Counted from the stretch's first letter, positions 31,123-39,442 are shown. The stretch: 39,490 nt of DNA from CAZMVU01 sp964569295 (GCA_964569295.1 CAZMVU010000019.1:1-39490), one strand, 5' to 3'. Notes: generated by a model not told the origin, from the sequence alone. Made by a program: numbers and translations.

Positions 31123-31854
31123 ATGCTGACACAAGCACGCACATTGCTCACTGGCGGATCGGGCCTCCTCGGCACGCACCTGCGCCGGCTCATGCCGGAC
31201 CTCGATGCGCCGGATGAGCATGTCTTCAACGTGACCGACCCTGCGGGGATGGACGCTTACCTCGAAGGCCGCGGTCACACCGCCATCATACACGCCGCCG
31301 CCTTTACCTCGCCGCCGCTCATCGAGCAGGAACCGGCAAAGGCCCTCGAGGTGAACATCGCCGGCACGGTCAACGTGGTGCGATTGTGCATGGCGCGGGG
31401 GCTGCGGCTCGTCTACATCTCGACGGACTACGTCTTTCGCGGCGACCAGGGCAACTACAAGGAAGACGACCCGCTCTACCCCGTAAACAAGTATGCGTGG
31501 AGCAAGCTGGGCGGCGAGTGTGCGGTGCGCCTGTATGACAACGCGCTGATCATCCGCACGACCTTCGGCCCGCCGGCATTCCCGTTTCCCAAGGCCTTCG
31601 TGGATCAGTGGACGAGCCGGGAATCCGTGATGGTCATCGCGGAACGCATTGCGCGTGTGCTCCAGACGGATCTCACCGGCGTGCTCCATGTGGGCGGGCC
31701 GCGCAAGACCGTGTTCGACTTTGCGCGCAACCTCGATCCGGACAAAGCCATCGGTGCGCTGCACCGGAACGACGTGAACTTTCATGTGCCGGCGGATACC
31801 TCGCTCGATACTGGCCGGTATCGGCGCGAGGTCGGCCAAGGAGACACCTCATGA
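31123..31854 (+). CDS. RmlD-like sugar-nucleotide reductase
   Basis: A 243-aa short-chain dehydrogenase. The NAD(P)-binding loop GGSGLLGTHL is at the N-terminus. The catalytic YAWSK (Tyr-x3-Lys) follows ISTDYVFRGDQGNYKEDDPLYPVN, a typical RmlD segment. The usual product would be dTDP-L-rhamnose made by 4-keto reduction. It is about 50 residues shorter than most RmlD proteins, and the C-terminal substrate domain is reduced, so a different sugar is possible. It starts 13 bp after rfbC and overlaps the next gene by 4 bp (ATGA), so the three are co-translated. Confidence 0.82.
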   Translation: MLTQARTLLTGGSGLLGTHLRRLMPDLDAPDEHVFNVTDPAGMDAYLEGRGHTAIIHAAAFTSPPLIEQEPAKALEVNIAGTVNVVRLCMARGLRLVYISTDYVFRGDQGNYKEDDPLYPVNKYAWSKLGGECAVRLYDNALIIRTTFGPPAFPFPKAFVDQWTSRESVMVIAERIARVLQTDLTGVLHVGGPRKTVFDFARNLDPDKAIGALHRNDVNFHVPADTSLDTGRYRREVGQGDTS

Positions 31855-32813
31855 AGATTATGGTCGCCGGCGGGGCCGGCTTCATCGGTTCCGTACTCGT
31901 GCCCATGCTTCAGGAACATGGCTACGAAGTCACCGTCGTCGACTTGTGCTGGTTCGGCAACCACCTGCCGCAGGACACACACGTCGAGATGCGGGACCTC
32001 TTCGATCTTCACGCGGCCGATCTCGAAGGGTTCGAGCAACTCATCTTCCTCGCGGGCCTGTCGAACGACCCCATGGCCGAGTTCAGCCCGGCACGCAATT
32101 TCATCGAGAACGGCGCCCTGCCCAACTACCTTGCTTTCATTGCCAAGCAGGCGGGCCTGCGCCGCTTTGTCTATGCCTCCTCCTGCTCGGTCTACGGCTA
32201 CACGATCAACAAGCTCTATGACGAGACATCGCCGGTTACCTGCGGCTATCCCTACGGCATCTCGAAACTCGCCGGCGAACGCGGCGTGCTCCAATTGCAA
32301 GACGACACCTTCTCCGCCATTGCGCTGCGCCAGGGCACCGTGAACGGCTACAGCCCGCGCATGCGCTTCGACCTTATCGTGAACACCATGTATAAGGCCG
32401 CGGTGCAAAACGGCGCAATCACGGTCAACAACCCGAGCATCTGGCGGCCGCTCATCGATGTGCGGGACACCGCCGGGGCGTTCCTGCGCGCCGTGCAGTC
32501 CGACTACTCCATCTCCGGCGTCTTCAATGTCGCCTATGACAACTACACCGTGGGCCAGGTGGCCGATCTCGTCAAGGACGAAGTCGAGGCGCTCACGGGC
32601 AACAAGGTGACGCTGGTCATCAAGGATATTCAGGACTACCGCAACTACAAGGTCACCTGCGCGCGCGCGCGCACGCAACTCGGCTTTAAGCCCAAGTACG
32701 ACGTGGCCGAAACGGTCCGTGCGCTCCACCAGCACCGCGCGGTTTACCCCGACTTTGACCACGATGCCTTCTACAACATCCGGGTATTCAAGAAACTCGA
32801 AGGCCGCGCCTAA
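31851..32813 (+). CDS. NAD-dependent nucleotide-sugar epimerase/dehydratase (extended SDR)
   Basis: A 320-aa extended SDR. It has the Rossmann motif GGAGFIGSVL at residues 6-15, the catalytic serine region FVYASSCSVYG and YGISK as the Tyr-x3-Lys pair. Conserved stretches RQGTVNGYSPRMRFDLIVN and RPLIDVRDTAGAFL are typical of sugar-nucleotide epimerases and dehydratases. The C-terminus carries DYRNYKVTCARARTQLGFKPKY, found in relatives that act on GDP-, CDP- or dTDP-sugars. The exact substrate is open. ATG overlaps the preceding TGA. Together with rfbC and the RmlD-like protein it likely makes a deoxysugar for a surface glycan. Confidence 0.85.
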   Translation: MKIMVAGGAGFIGSVLVPMLQEHGYEVTVVDLCWFGNHLPQDTHVEMRDLFDLHAADLEGFEQLIFLAGLSNDPMAEFSPARNFIENGALPNYLAFIAKQAGLRRFVYASSCSVYGYTINKLYDETSPVTCGYPYGISKLAGERGVLQLQDDTFSAIALRQGTVNGYSPRMRFDLIVNTMYKAAVQNGAITVNNPSIWRPLIDVRDTAGAFLRAVQSDYSISGVFNVAYDNYTVGQVADLVKDEVEALTGNKVTLVIKDIQDYRNYKVTCARARTQLGFKPKYDVAETVRALHQHRAVYPDFDHDAFYNIRVFKKLEGRA

Positions 32814-32992
32814 AACCGCACCCACCCTGATATGAACACCGTGCCCGGGAACGCCGGGGGGCCGGGAATAACCGGGCGTGTGCGGGCAAGGCGCGAGAAA
32901 AACCGGCGATAGCCCACGCGCTCGCGCAGTCCCGCCGCCCCGAACCGCTCTGAACAGTTTGTGCTCGGAGCCGCTCTTTCATCTTCGGACTA

Positions 32993-33021
32993 TTGACAGG
33001 CACCTGCCAACCCGATACCAT
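32993..33021 (+). promoter_or_regulatory. Predicted strong sigma70-type promoter of the SGNH hydrolase gene
   Basis: A perfect TTGACA at 32993-32998 and TACCAT at 33016-33021 are separated by 17 bp. The start codon is at 33081, giving a leader of about 50 nt. Confidence 0.65.
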
Positions 33022-33080
33022 CGACAACCGTTCCGATAGCGGCGCACATCTCGAATCGCGCATATTCCGGGAGACACGGT

Positions 33081-34136
33081 ATGCCCCTCGAAAACAGCGA
33101 AAACGCCCGGCGCGCCCAGGTAGCCCCCGTGCCGCGCTGGAAACGCGTGCTCGGCAACATGGCGCTCGTCCTCTTCGGCCTTGCCGTGGGCTTCGCCATT
33201 TGTGAAATCGCGATCACAGTCTATGAAGATCAGTTGTTGCGTGAGTCGGGCATCGACCCCTACTGGAACCCCGAGGTCGACGACAGTGTAATGCACATCG
33301 ACTTGGACGACCCGACCCGTTGGGAGCGCTTCGAGTGGGATGAGGAAGGCAACAATATCGTCCACGTGCACTCCGACAATCCGGTGCTCGTCTACGAGCT
33401 GCGCGCCGGCAGCCACGTGGGCACGGGCATGCAGATCAACGAGGCCGGCTTCCGCGATGATCCGTTCACGAAGGCAAAGGCGCCTGGCACGTATCGCATC
33501 GCCGTGGTGGGCGACTCGGTTACCTTTGGCTGGAACCTGGTGCACGAGGAACTCTACACGGAAGTGCTCGAGGCGATGCTGAACGATCAATTCGACCGCA
33601 CCTACGAGGTCTACAACTTCGCGGTCGACGGCTACAACGCTGAGCAGGAGCTCGAGCTCATCAAGACGCGCGTGTTGCCGTACAACCCGGATATCATCCT
33701 CGTGGGGTATGTCGCGAACGACCACCTTATCGGGGCCGATGCCGGCCTTTGGCGGCATTTCTCGCGCGGCTGGTCGCGCACCATCGATTTCCTCAAGCTC
33801 CAGTGGCGCCGCTTCATCGACAAATACATCATCCAGAAAGACATGTTCACCCAGAGCTACGAGGGCATGGCCGAGGTCTCGGAAGCGCACGACATTCCGC
33901 TGGCGGTCGTCTGTTTCCCCCATGAAACCGGGCAAGAGTACGTGGACGTCACAGTGCAGTGGATTGACGGCGAACTGGGCTTGCCCGTTCTCGACCTCAC
34001 CCCTGTCTACGAAGAGGCCGGCACGGTCAAGGAACTCTTCTTCGACGGCGTGCACCCGAACGCCAAGGGCCATCGCCTTGCCGCCGAGGCCATCTTCAAT
34101 TTCCTGCGCACCGAGAAGCTCATCCCCGACGCGTAA
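33081..34136 (+). CDS. Membrane-anchored SGNH/GDSL hydrolase
   Basis: A 351-aa protein. A single N-terminal membrane segment (MALVLFGLAVGFAICEIAITVY, about residues 31-52) is followed by an extracytoplasmic esterase domain. Catalytic blocks are VVGDSVTFGW (block I serine), YNFAVDGYNAEQE (block II glycine), VGYVANDH (block III Asn) and FFDGVHPNAKGHRLAAEAI (block V Asp and His). These are the Ser, Gly, Asn and His of the SGNH family, whose members remove or transfer acyl groups on glycans and lipids. ATG 33081 follows GGGAG by 7 nt and a strong promoter. It follows the deoxysugar cassette in the same direction, so deacylation of a surface glycan is plausible. Confidence 0.88.
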   Translation: MPLENSENARRAQVAPVPRWKRVLGNMALVLFGLAVGFAICEIAITVYEDQLLRESGIDPYWNPEVDDSVMHIDLDDPTRWERFEWDEEGNNIVHVHSDNPVLVYELRAGSHVGTGMQINEAGFRDDPFTKAKAPGTYRIAVVGDSVTFGWNLVHEELYTEVLEAMLNDQFDRTYEVYNFAVDGYNAEQELELIKTRVLPYNPDIILVGYVANDHLIGADAGLWRHFSRGWSRTIDFLKLQWRRFIDKYIIQKDMFTQSYEGMAEVSEAHDIPLAVVCFPHETGQEYVDVTVQWIDGELGLPVLDLTPVYEEAGTVKELFFDGVHPNAKGHRLAAEAIFNFLRTEKLIPDA

Positions 34137-34543
34137 CACCAGGGGTTGATGGTTCCGAAAATGTGGCCAATACCCTTGCCGGCTGTGTGCTGAAAGCGGT
34201 GTGAACGTGGGCAGCGCCCACAACCCAAGGCTGGGCAGGCGATCAGTCCAGGGAGGGCGAGCCGACACGCGACGTAAGCTCGTTTCGCCAATCTGCCCCG
34301 TGATAGCGAATACCAGTGTGCGGCGGGACCCGCCATGCCGTTGGCGCTACTTTGGAGTGCGGTGGCTTGCCACCGCTATTGCGCGCGTGGGCTTACGTGC
34401 GTGCGTTTGTCCAAGGCGGGCGAGAAACTGTGTGCGACGTGTCCTGCCCGGAAAATGGGGGACAGCCCACGCGCTCGCAATAGCTGACCTGCGCGCCTCT
34501 CCTATCGATATCCGGGCGAAGCCGGCGCCGGGGGGGTACGGTA
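34137..34543. other. Convergent intergenic region rich in repeats
   Basis: A 407-bp region between the SGNH hydrolase and the coiled-coil gene, which converge. It contains a copy of the dispersed repeat (34204-34300), the perfect palindrome GGCGGG-A-CCCGCC (34322-34334) and the hairpin GCGGTGG-CTTG-CCACCGC (34359-34376). It also holds the word AGCCCACGCGCTCGC (34464-34478), also present at 32911-32925. No gene is supported. Confidence 0.6.
34204..34300. repeat. Dispersed intergenic repeat, copy 2
   Basis: AACGTGGGC, one base, then GCGCCCACAACCCAAGG (34204-34230) is identical to 39441-39467 except for the middle base. It includes the small hairpin GTGGGC/GCCCAC. About 18 bp further on, TCCAGGGAGGGCGAGC matches the window start on the opposite strand. 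It is the most complete copy of the family in this window. Confidence 0.6.
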
Positions 34544-36331
34544 TCAATCCCCGTCCTCTTGCGGCGCCTCTTCATCCTGGGTTGTTTCTTCTTCTTCTTC
34601 TTCTGCCGGTGCCTCTTCTTGTTGGTCTTCTTCTTGCTCTTCCTGGACTGGTTCTTCTTGTTTTTCTGATTCTTGTTGCTCTGCCGGTTCCTCGGCGGGG
34701 ACTTCTTCCTCGGCTGGCGCGGTGAGCTCTTTCAGGCGGGCTTCGTAGTTATCCGGACGGGCAGCTTCGATGCGATCAACGACTTGCTCACGCCGTTCTT
34801 CGGTGATGTTTTCGGTATACGTCCAGGTGTCGGCGTCTTCATCGCCGGTTTGCTCGAATACGCCGGTGCGATCGTCCTCGATTGTGCGGTAGACGAAGCC
34901 GCCGTCGCCGGTGAGCACGGCTTCGGCCCATTGCACGACGGGTTCCCCTTCCGCGTTCTCGCCCAGGATCTTGGTGAAGATAAACGCACTTTCGTCATCG
35001 TCGGCGCGCAGTTTGGTCTCGAGATTGGCGCATTGCTGGTTGAGTGCTTCGGCCTGGCTTTCGAGGGTGGTGCGTTCCTCGCGCACCTTGGTGAGCTGGG
35101 TCTCGAGGGTTTTGGCGGTTTCGCGCAGGCTGGTGTTCTCGGCTTTGAGGCCTTCGATGCGGTCCTTGAGGTTTGCGTGTTGTTCCTCGATGGCGGCGCG
35201 TTTTTCGTCGGCTTCCTGCTGGGCGGCATTGGCGGCCTCGAGCTTGTCGTTCAGGTCCGCGCTGTTTTTCTGGGCACGGGCGAGTTTTTCTTCGAGTGTG
35301 CCGATTTGTTCTTGCATGGACTGCTTGTCTTCGGTGAGGTGTTCCTTTTCTTCGGTGAGCGTGCCGACCTGTTCCTCAAGTGCCGCGGCGTTTTCCTTGG
35401 TTTCATCGAGCTGTTTTTCGAGGGTGTCGATTTTCTGCTCCGCGTCTGATACGGCGGTGTTGGCGGTATCGAGCTTCTCGGTGAGTTGATCATTCTGCGC
35501 CGTGGCTTCATCGAGGTCTGCCGCGATCTCATCGCGCTTGGCGGCGGTTTCTTCATGTTTTGCTGTAAGCTCGGCGGTCTTGGCCTGGGCTTCCTCGAGC
35601 TGCGCTGTGAGATCCTTCACCTGCGCCGAGGTGTCTTCGAACTGTTCTTCCAGTTTTGTGTAGTCGCTGTTGACTGTGGCTAGTTTGTCTTGCGCGTCTT
35701 GCAGGGCCGATGTGGCGTCCGCGCGTTCTTGTTCGAGATCATTGTTTGCGCTGGTAAGCGCTTCGTTGTCCGCGGTGAGTTCGCTGTTTTGTTGCTCAAG
35801 CTGGTCGACCGTCTCTTCCAACTCGGTGTTGGTGGTCTGAAGCGCTTCGTTGTCCTTTTCGAGCTGGGCCACGGTTTCTTCGAGTTCCGCGTTCGTGTTT
35901 TTGAGGTTTTCCGTTTCCTGTTCGAGGGCGGTGTGCTTTTCCTGCCCCTGCTCGAATTCTGTGCGGACGCTGGCGAGTTCGTCCTGCGCACTTTCGAGAT
36001 CAGTCTCGAGGTCTTCACTGCGTTCTTTGTATTTGTTGCGTTGTGCGTCGAGTTCGGCGATGTTACTCGCGAGCTTGGCATGTTCTTCCTCGAGCCCGGC
36101 GATGACGTCGAGCTGCGGATTGGGCAGAAGCGGCAGTTTCGGGCCGAGGAAGGGGCCGGCCACGATGCCGCCGCCGAAGGCGAGGATGAGCAACAGGAGT
36201 ACCAGTCCAAACCAGCCTGCGGAGACAGGCGCCGGTGGTTCGGGGTTTGGGGGCATTTGCTTCGTGGCAAGGTCCATGATCTTCTCCTGTCCCGAGGGGG
36301 CGTTTGCGTTCTTGTCTTTCTTCTTGCTCAC
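34544..36331 (-). CDS. Membrane-anchored long coiled-coil protein with acidic tail
   Basis: A 595-aa protein of no recognised family. A short basic, Pro-rich N-terminus is followed by one membrane helix (GWFGLVLLLLILAFGGGIVAG, about residues 39-59). Then comes roughly 350 residues of heptad-patterned coiled coil with repeated ELEETV, QLEKDNEAL and LEEQ units. A compact region of about 85 residues (AFIFTKILGENAEGEPVVQWAEAVLTGDGGFVYRTI) looks globular. The last 60 residues are Glu/Gln/Asp-rich and disordered. The start is GTG 36331 with GAGG upstream. It begins 28 bp after the sugar-type ABC ATPase gene on the same strand, so the two are probably co-transcribed. A scaffold or cell-envelope spacer role is a guess. 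Confidence 0.75.
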   Translation of the reverse strand: MSKKKDKNANAPSGQEKIMDLATKQMPPNPEPPAPVSAGWFGLVLLLLILAFGGGIVAGPFLGPKLPLLPNPQLDVIAGLEEEHAKLASNIAELDAQRNKYKERSEDLETDLESAQDELASVRTEFEQGQEKHTALEQETENLKNTNAELEETVAQLEKDNEALQTTNTELEETVDQLEQQNSELTADNEALTSANNDLEQERADATSALQDAQDKLATVNSDYTKLEEQFEDTSAQVKDLTAQLEEAQAKTAELTAKHEETAAKRDEIAADLDEATAQNDQLTEKLDTANTAVSDAEQKIDTLEKQLDETKENAAALEEQVGTLTEEKEHLTEDKQSMQEQIGTLEEKLARAQKNSADLNDKLEAANAAQQEADEKRAAIEEQHANLKDRIEGLKAENTSLRETAKTLETQLTKVREERTTLESQAEALNQQCANLETKLRADDDESAFIFTKILGENAEGEPVVQWAEAVLTGDGGFVYRTIEDDRTGVFEQTGDEDADTWTYTENITEERREQVVDRIEAARPDNYEARLKELTAPAEEEVPAEEPAEQQESEKQEEPVQEEQEEDQQEEAPAEEEEEETTQDEEAPQEDGD

Positions 36332-36359
36332 GGGGTTACCTCATTTTTCCGGGAGGGGC

Positions 36360-37937
36360 TCAAGGTGCGGCGGCCCCTTGCGCGGTTCGTACGTCTTCGC
36401 GGGTGAGTTCATGCGATGGCCAGTCGGTCAGCAACTGGGAATCGGCGTTGGGCATCCAGCCGCCGTTCATGACGAAAATGCGGTCGCACATACCGATGAT
36501 CTCCGGCAACTCGCTTGAAATGATAACCACACCGATGCCGCGGCGCACAAGTGCGTTCATGAGCTCATAGATGGCGACTTTCGCGCCGACGTCGATCCCG
36601 CGCGTGGGCTCGTCGAAAATGAGCACCTTGGATTTCGAGTACAGCCATTTGGCGAGCACGACCTTCTGCTGATTGCCGCCGCTGAGGTTCTGGACCACGG
36701 CCTCGATACCCGGTGTGCGGATTTCGAGGTCGTCGGCGTAGCGCCGGGCCACGCGCCTCTCCTCGCCCTTGCGGATAAAGAGGCCGGCGCGCACGAGCGC
36801 GGCGATATTGGCGAGCGTGGTGTTCTCGCGCACGGTCATGTTGAGCACGAGGCCCTGGTTCTTCCGATCCTCGGTCAACAGGCCGAGGCCATGGCGGATG
36901 GCGTCGCGGGGCGAGCGCACTTCAATCTCCTTGCCCTCGAGGAAAATCTTGCCGGCGTCCAGCTTATCAGCGCCGAAGATAGCCCGGGCGACCTCGGTAC
37001 GCCCCGCGCCGACAAGCCCGGTAATGCCGACGATCTCGCCGCGATGTACGCGAAAGTGAATGTCGTTGAACACGCCGTAGCGCCAGAGTCCCTCGACGCG
37101 CAGGAGTTCCTCGCCCCGTTCGAAGGGCTCCTTCGGGAACAGGCCTTCCTCGATCTTGCGCGCGACCATCATGCGGATGATCTCGTTGCGGGTTTCCTCG
37201 ATACGTTTCACGTGGTCCGGGGCATCGCGGCGGCGTGTGATCTCGGCGATATCCAGCCGGCCCACGAACTTGCCGTCGCGCATGACGGTCACGCGGTCGC
37301 CGATCTCGAAGAGTTCCGCGAGCCGGTGGGAAATGTAGACAATGCCGACGCCCTGCTCCCGAAGCTGCCGGATAAGGTCGAACAGGGCGCGCAGCTCGTG
37401 GTCGGTCAGGGTGGCCGAGGGCTCATCCATGACGATGACCTTGGCCTCGAAGGCCAGGGCCTTGGCGATTTCCACCATCTGCTGCTGGGCGACGGATAGC
37501 TCGTTGACCGGGAGGCGCACATCGATCTTGACATTGATGCGATCGAGAATGGCGTGGGCATCGGCGCGCATGCGGCGCCAGTTGATGAGCGGTGATTTGC
37601 CCAGGCGCGGCGCACGCCCAAGAAAAATGTTCTCCGCCACCGACAGGAAGGGGCTCAGGTTGAACTCCTGGTAGATCATCGAGATGCCCAGCTCTTGCGC
37701 GTGGTGGGGCGAGCGAATGCTCACCGGCACGCCCTCGAGCAGAATCTCGCCGCTGTCGGCCGGCTGCGCGCCCGCAAGGATTTTCATCAGGGTGGACTTG
37801 CCGGCGCCGTTCTCGCCCACGAGGCAGTGCACCTCGCCGCGGCGCACCTCCAGTTCCGCGTTGTCCAGGGCCTGTACCCCTGGAAACGCCTTCGAGACGC
37901 CGCGCATCTCGAGCACGAGCCCGGAAGTGGCGCTCAT
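36360..37937 (-). CDS. Sugar ABC transporter ATP-binding protein, duplicated (RbsA/MglA type)
   Basis: A 525-aa protein with two fused ABC domains. The first has Walker A GENGAGKST (residues 41-49), the Q-loop in YQEFNLSPFLS, the signature LSVAQQQM and Walker B VIVMDEPSATLT. The second has the degenerate loop GLVGAGRTE normal for this family, the signature LSGGNQQK and FDEPTRGIDVG. This layout is that of the ATPases of ribose, galactose, xylose and autoinducer-2 importers, which pair with a permease and a periplasmic binding protein. Neither partner gene is in the window: the downstream gene is the coiled-coil protein and the upstream one is divergent. The ATPase must serve components encoded elsewhere. 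Confidence 0.93.
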   Translation of the reverse strand: MSATSGLVLEMRGVSKAFPGVQALDNAELEVRRGEVHCLVGENGAGKSTLMKILAGAQPADSGEILLEGVPVSIRSPHHAQELGISMIYQEFNLSPFLSVAENIFLGRAPRLGKSPLINWRRMRADAHAILDRINVKIDVRLPVNELSVAQQQMVEIAKALAFEAKVIVMDEPSATLTDHELRALFDLIRQLREQGVGIVYISHRLAELFEIGDRVTVMRDGKFVGRLDIAEITRRRDAPDHVKRIEETRNEIIRMMVARKIEEGLFPKEPFERGEELLRVEGLWRYGVFNDIHFRVHRGEIVGITGLVGAGRTEVARAIFGADKLDAGKIFLEGKEIEVRSPRDAIRHGLGLLTEDRKNQGLVLNMTVRENTTLANIAALVRAGLFIRKGEERRVARRYADDLEIRTPGIEAVVQNLSGGNQQKVVLAKWLYSKSKVLIFDEPTRGIDVGAKVAIYELMNALVRRGIGVVIISSELPEIIGMCDRIFVMNGGWMPNADSQLLTDWPSHELTREDVRTAQGAAAP

Positions 37938-38158
37938 GGCTGCCGCCTTTCACATGGCGAGGCGCCCCGATTCGGGAGGCCGCGCATGCGCGCTATGGGA
38001 TAAAACAGCGTTTGCACCGGCGAGACCCTCCTGCAATCCATCGGCAGCCATGCTACCGCGCCGCGCGGGCATATCGCAAGGGCAGTGCGGCAGGGGCAAT
38101 GCAACACGCGTCCCTTAGCAGATGGGGCACCTTACTTACCCAAAATGCGGAGAGCGGC

Positions 38159-38629
38159 ATGGACCTGGAAACATTGGCGCAGAGCATGGACTGGATGACC
38201 GCCGGGGAACGCCTGATCACCGCGGTTTTCGTCGAGCAGATGCAGGCCACGTTCACCGCGGGTGGCGTCGCGCTGACCCCGCTAATCGTCTTGCGTACCG
38301 AGGATGTCATCGTCTCCCACCTTATGGTGCGCCGGATCGAGCACGGCCTCGCGGAAAGTGGCGCCGCGGAACTGGAAACAAAGGAACAGCGGGCAACCCG
38401 CGCCGCGATCATCGAGGCGGCGGGCAAGGCCCGGGAAAGGCTGCGGAAAGCCATGAAAGACCTCGAAGACGCCTGCACCAAGGCCGGAACCCCCATCGAC
38501 ACCGGGCTCGCGGACCGGCTGCGGCCGCTGTTGCAACAGGCGGAAGGGACGATAGAGGATGCGCTGCGCTTTGCGCGCGAGAAACGGCAGCGCGAAGAAG
38601 CGGCCCCATGCGCACAGCGGGATGAATAA
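38159..38629 (+). CDS. Hypothetical helical protein
   Basis: A 156-aa protein with no family I recognise. The N-terminus has a short amphipathic region (MDLETLAQSMDWMTAGERL) and a segment LTPLIVLRTEDVIVSHLMVRRIEHGL. The remainder is charged helix (AAGKARERLRKAMKDLEDACTKA, AEGTIEDALRFAREKRQRE). There is no signal peptide or clear membrane helix, so it is probably cytosolic. I chose ATG 38159 after GGAGAG. The frame is open upstream to an ATG at 38012 but with an implausible Arg-rich composition. It diverges from the ABC ATPase gene. Confidence 0.55.
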   Translation: MDLETLAQSMDWMTAGERLITAVFVEQMQATFTAGGVALTPLIVLRTEDVIVSHLMVRRIEHGLAESGAAELETKEQRATRAAIIEAAGKARERLRKAMKDLEDACTKAGTPIDTGLADRLRPLLQQAEGTIEDALRFAREKRQREEAAPCAQRDE

Positions 38630-38633
38630 GAGG

Positions 38634-38662
38634 TTGGCAACGGCTGTCATCTACGGTATCAT
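38634..38662 (+). promoter_or_regulatory. Predicted promoter giving a leaderless 3D-domain mRNA
   Basis: TTGGCA at 38634-38639 and TATCAT at 38657-38662 are separated by 17 bp. The start ATG at 38669 lies 7 bp after the -10, where transcription should begin, so the message would have no 5' leader. Confidence 0.55.
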
Positions 38663-38668
38663 GGGCAC

Positions 38669-39130
38669 ATGATGCGTCTCATTCTGCGAACAGCGCTATA
38701 TACTGTGGTTGTCGCGCTGCTGACCGTTTCGGGCATCGGCTGTGCATCGAACATCAAACCGCCTCGCGGTGCGCAGATGGTTGTGCGCGACATGGTCACC
38801 ACGGGCTACTGCCCCTGCGGCAAATGCTGCAACTGGAAGCGCAACTGGCGGCTCCGGCGGGTTGTCGCCAGCGGACCGAGCAAGGGCAAACGCAAACAGG
38901 TGGGAATCACGGCCAACGGATCGAAAGCGCGCGTGGGCACCATCGCGGCGGACACGCGGCATTACCCCTTCGGCACCGTTATGCATGTGCCGGGCTACGG
39001 CTACGGCCGCGTCGAGGATCGGGGCAGCGCCATCCAGGGCAACCACATCGACCTGTTCTTCAAGAAGCATAAGCAGGCCGTGAACTGGGGCCGCAAGACC
39101 GTCCCCGTGAAGGTCTGGCTGCCACGGTAG
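38669..39130 (+). CDS. 3D-domain exported protein (possible lipoprotein)
   Basis: A 153-aa protein. The N-terminal hydrophobic segment (LILRTALYTVVVALLTV) ends in SGIGC, an atypical lipobox with Cys25, so lipidation is likely but not sure. The mature part has MVTTGYCPCGKCCNW, then VGTIAADTRHYPFGTVMHVPGYGYGRVEDRGSAIQGNHIDLFF. These are the conserved Cys cluster and the three aspartates that name the 3D domain, a double-psi beta-barrel related to the MltA core. Relatives act on peptidoglycan, for example in cell-wall remodelling and resuscitation. No Shine-Dalgarno precedes ATG 38669. A second ATG follows directly at 38672. Confidence 0.87.
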   Translation: MMRLILRTALYTVVVALLTVSGIGCASNIKPPRGAQMVVRDMVTTGYCPCGKCCNWKRNWRLRRVVASGPSKGKRKQVGITANGSKARVGTIAADTRHYPFGTVMHVPGYGYGRVEDRGSAIQGNHIDLFFKKHKQAVNWGRKTVPVKVWLPR

Positions 39131-39170
39131 GGGTTACTATGTCCGGGTCAACAATGTCGCCGCAAATGCG

Positions 39171-39199
39171 TTGTAATAGATGACACCGGCTTGTACAAT
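39171..39199 (+). promoter_or_regulatory. Predicted sigma70-type promoter of the terminal small-gene pair
   Basis: TTGTAA at 39171-39176 and TACAAT at 39194-39199 with a 17-bp spacer, followed by GAGGAGG at 39205-39212 and ATG 39221. It has the same -10 hexamer as the kinase promoter at 12688. Confidence 0.65.
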
Positions 39200-39220
39200 T
39201 GCTTTGAGGAGGACAGAACC

Positions 39221-39442
39221 ATGAGCGACATTTGGGCAGACAGAGTCCGCGAAATCCGGGAGAAGATGCAGGAAGACCCTGATTACGCCCAAACAGTTGC
39301 AGAACTCGAAGAGTTGGAAGACATTCTTCCGGCGAAAAAGAAGGCCGTGGAGTTCTCCATCTCACCGTTTGGCACGGAGGTTACGGATGCCGATATATCA
39401 CGACATCATCCGGGAGATTCAGGAGGAATCCTTATCACCTAA
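39221..39442 (+). CDS. Small hypothetical protein
   Basis: A 73-aa acidic protein (ATG 39221 to stop 39440-39442) of unknown family. It opens MSDIWADRVREIREKMQEDPDY, a helix pattern seen at the start of some small antitoxin-like regulators, and continues QTVAELEELEDILPAKKKAVEFSIS. There is no DNA-binding motif that I can see. The gene has a clear promoter and ribosome-binding site. Its 3' end overlaps the start of a second small gene at 39387, an arrangement common in toxin-antitoxin pairs, but nothing else supports that. Confidence 0.6.
   Translation: MSDIWADRVREIREKMQEDPDYAQTVAELEELEDILPAKKKAVEFSISPFGTEVTDADISRHHPGDSGGILIT

Noticed and set aside
38012..38158. N-terminal extension of the helical hypothetical protein
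   Set aside because: Arg-rich, low-plausibility sequence without a ribosome-binding site; ATG 38159 has GGAGAG close upstream.
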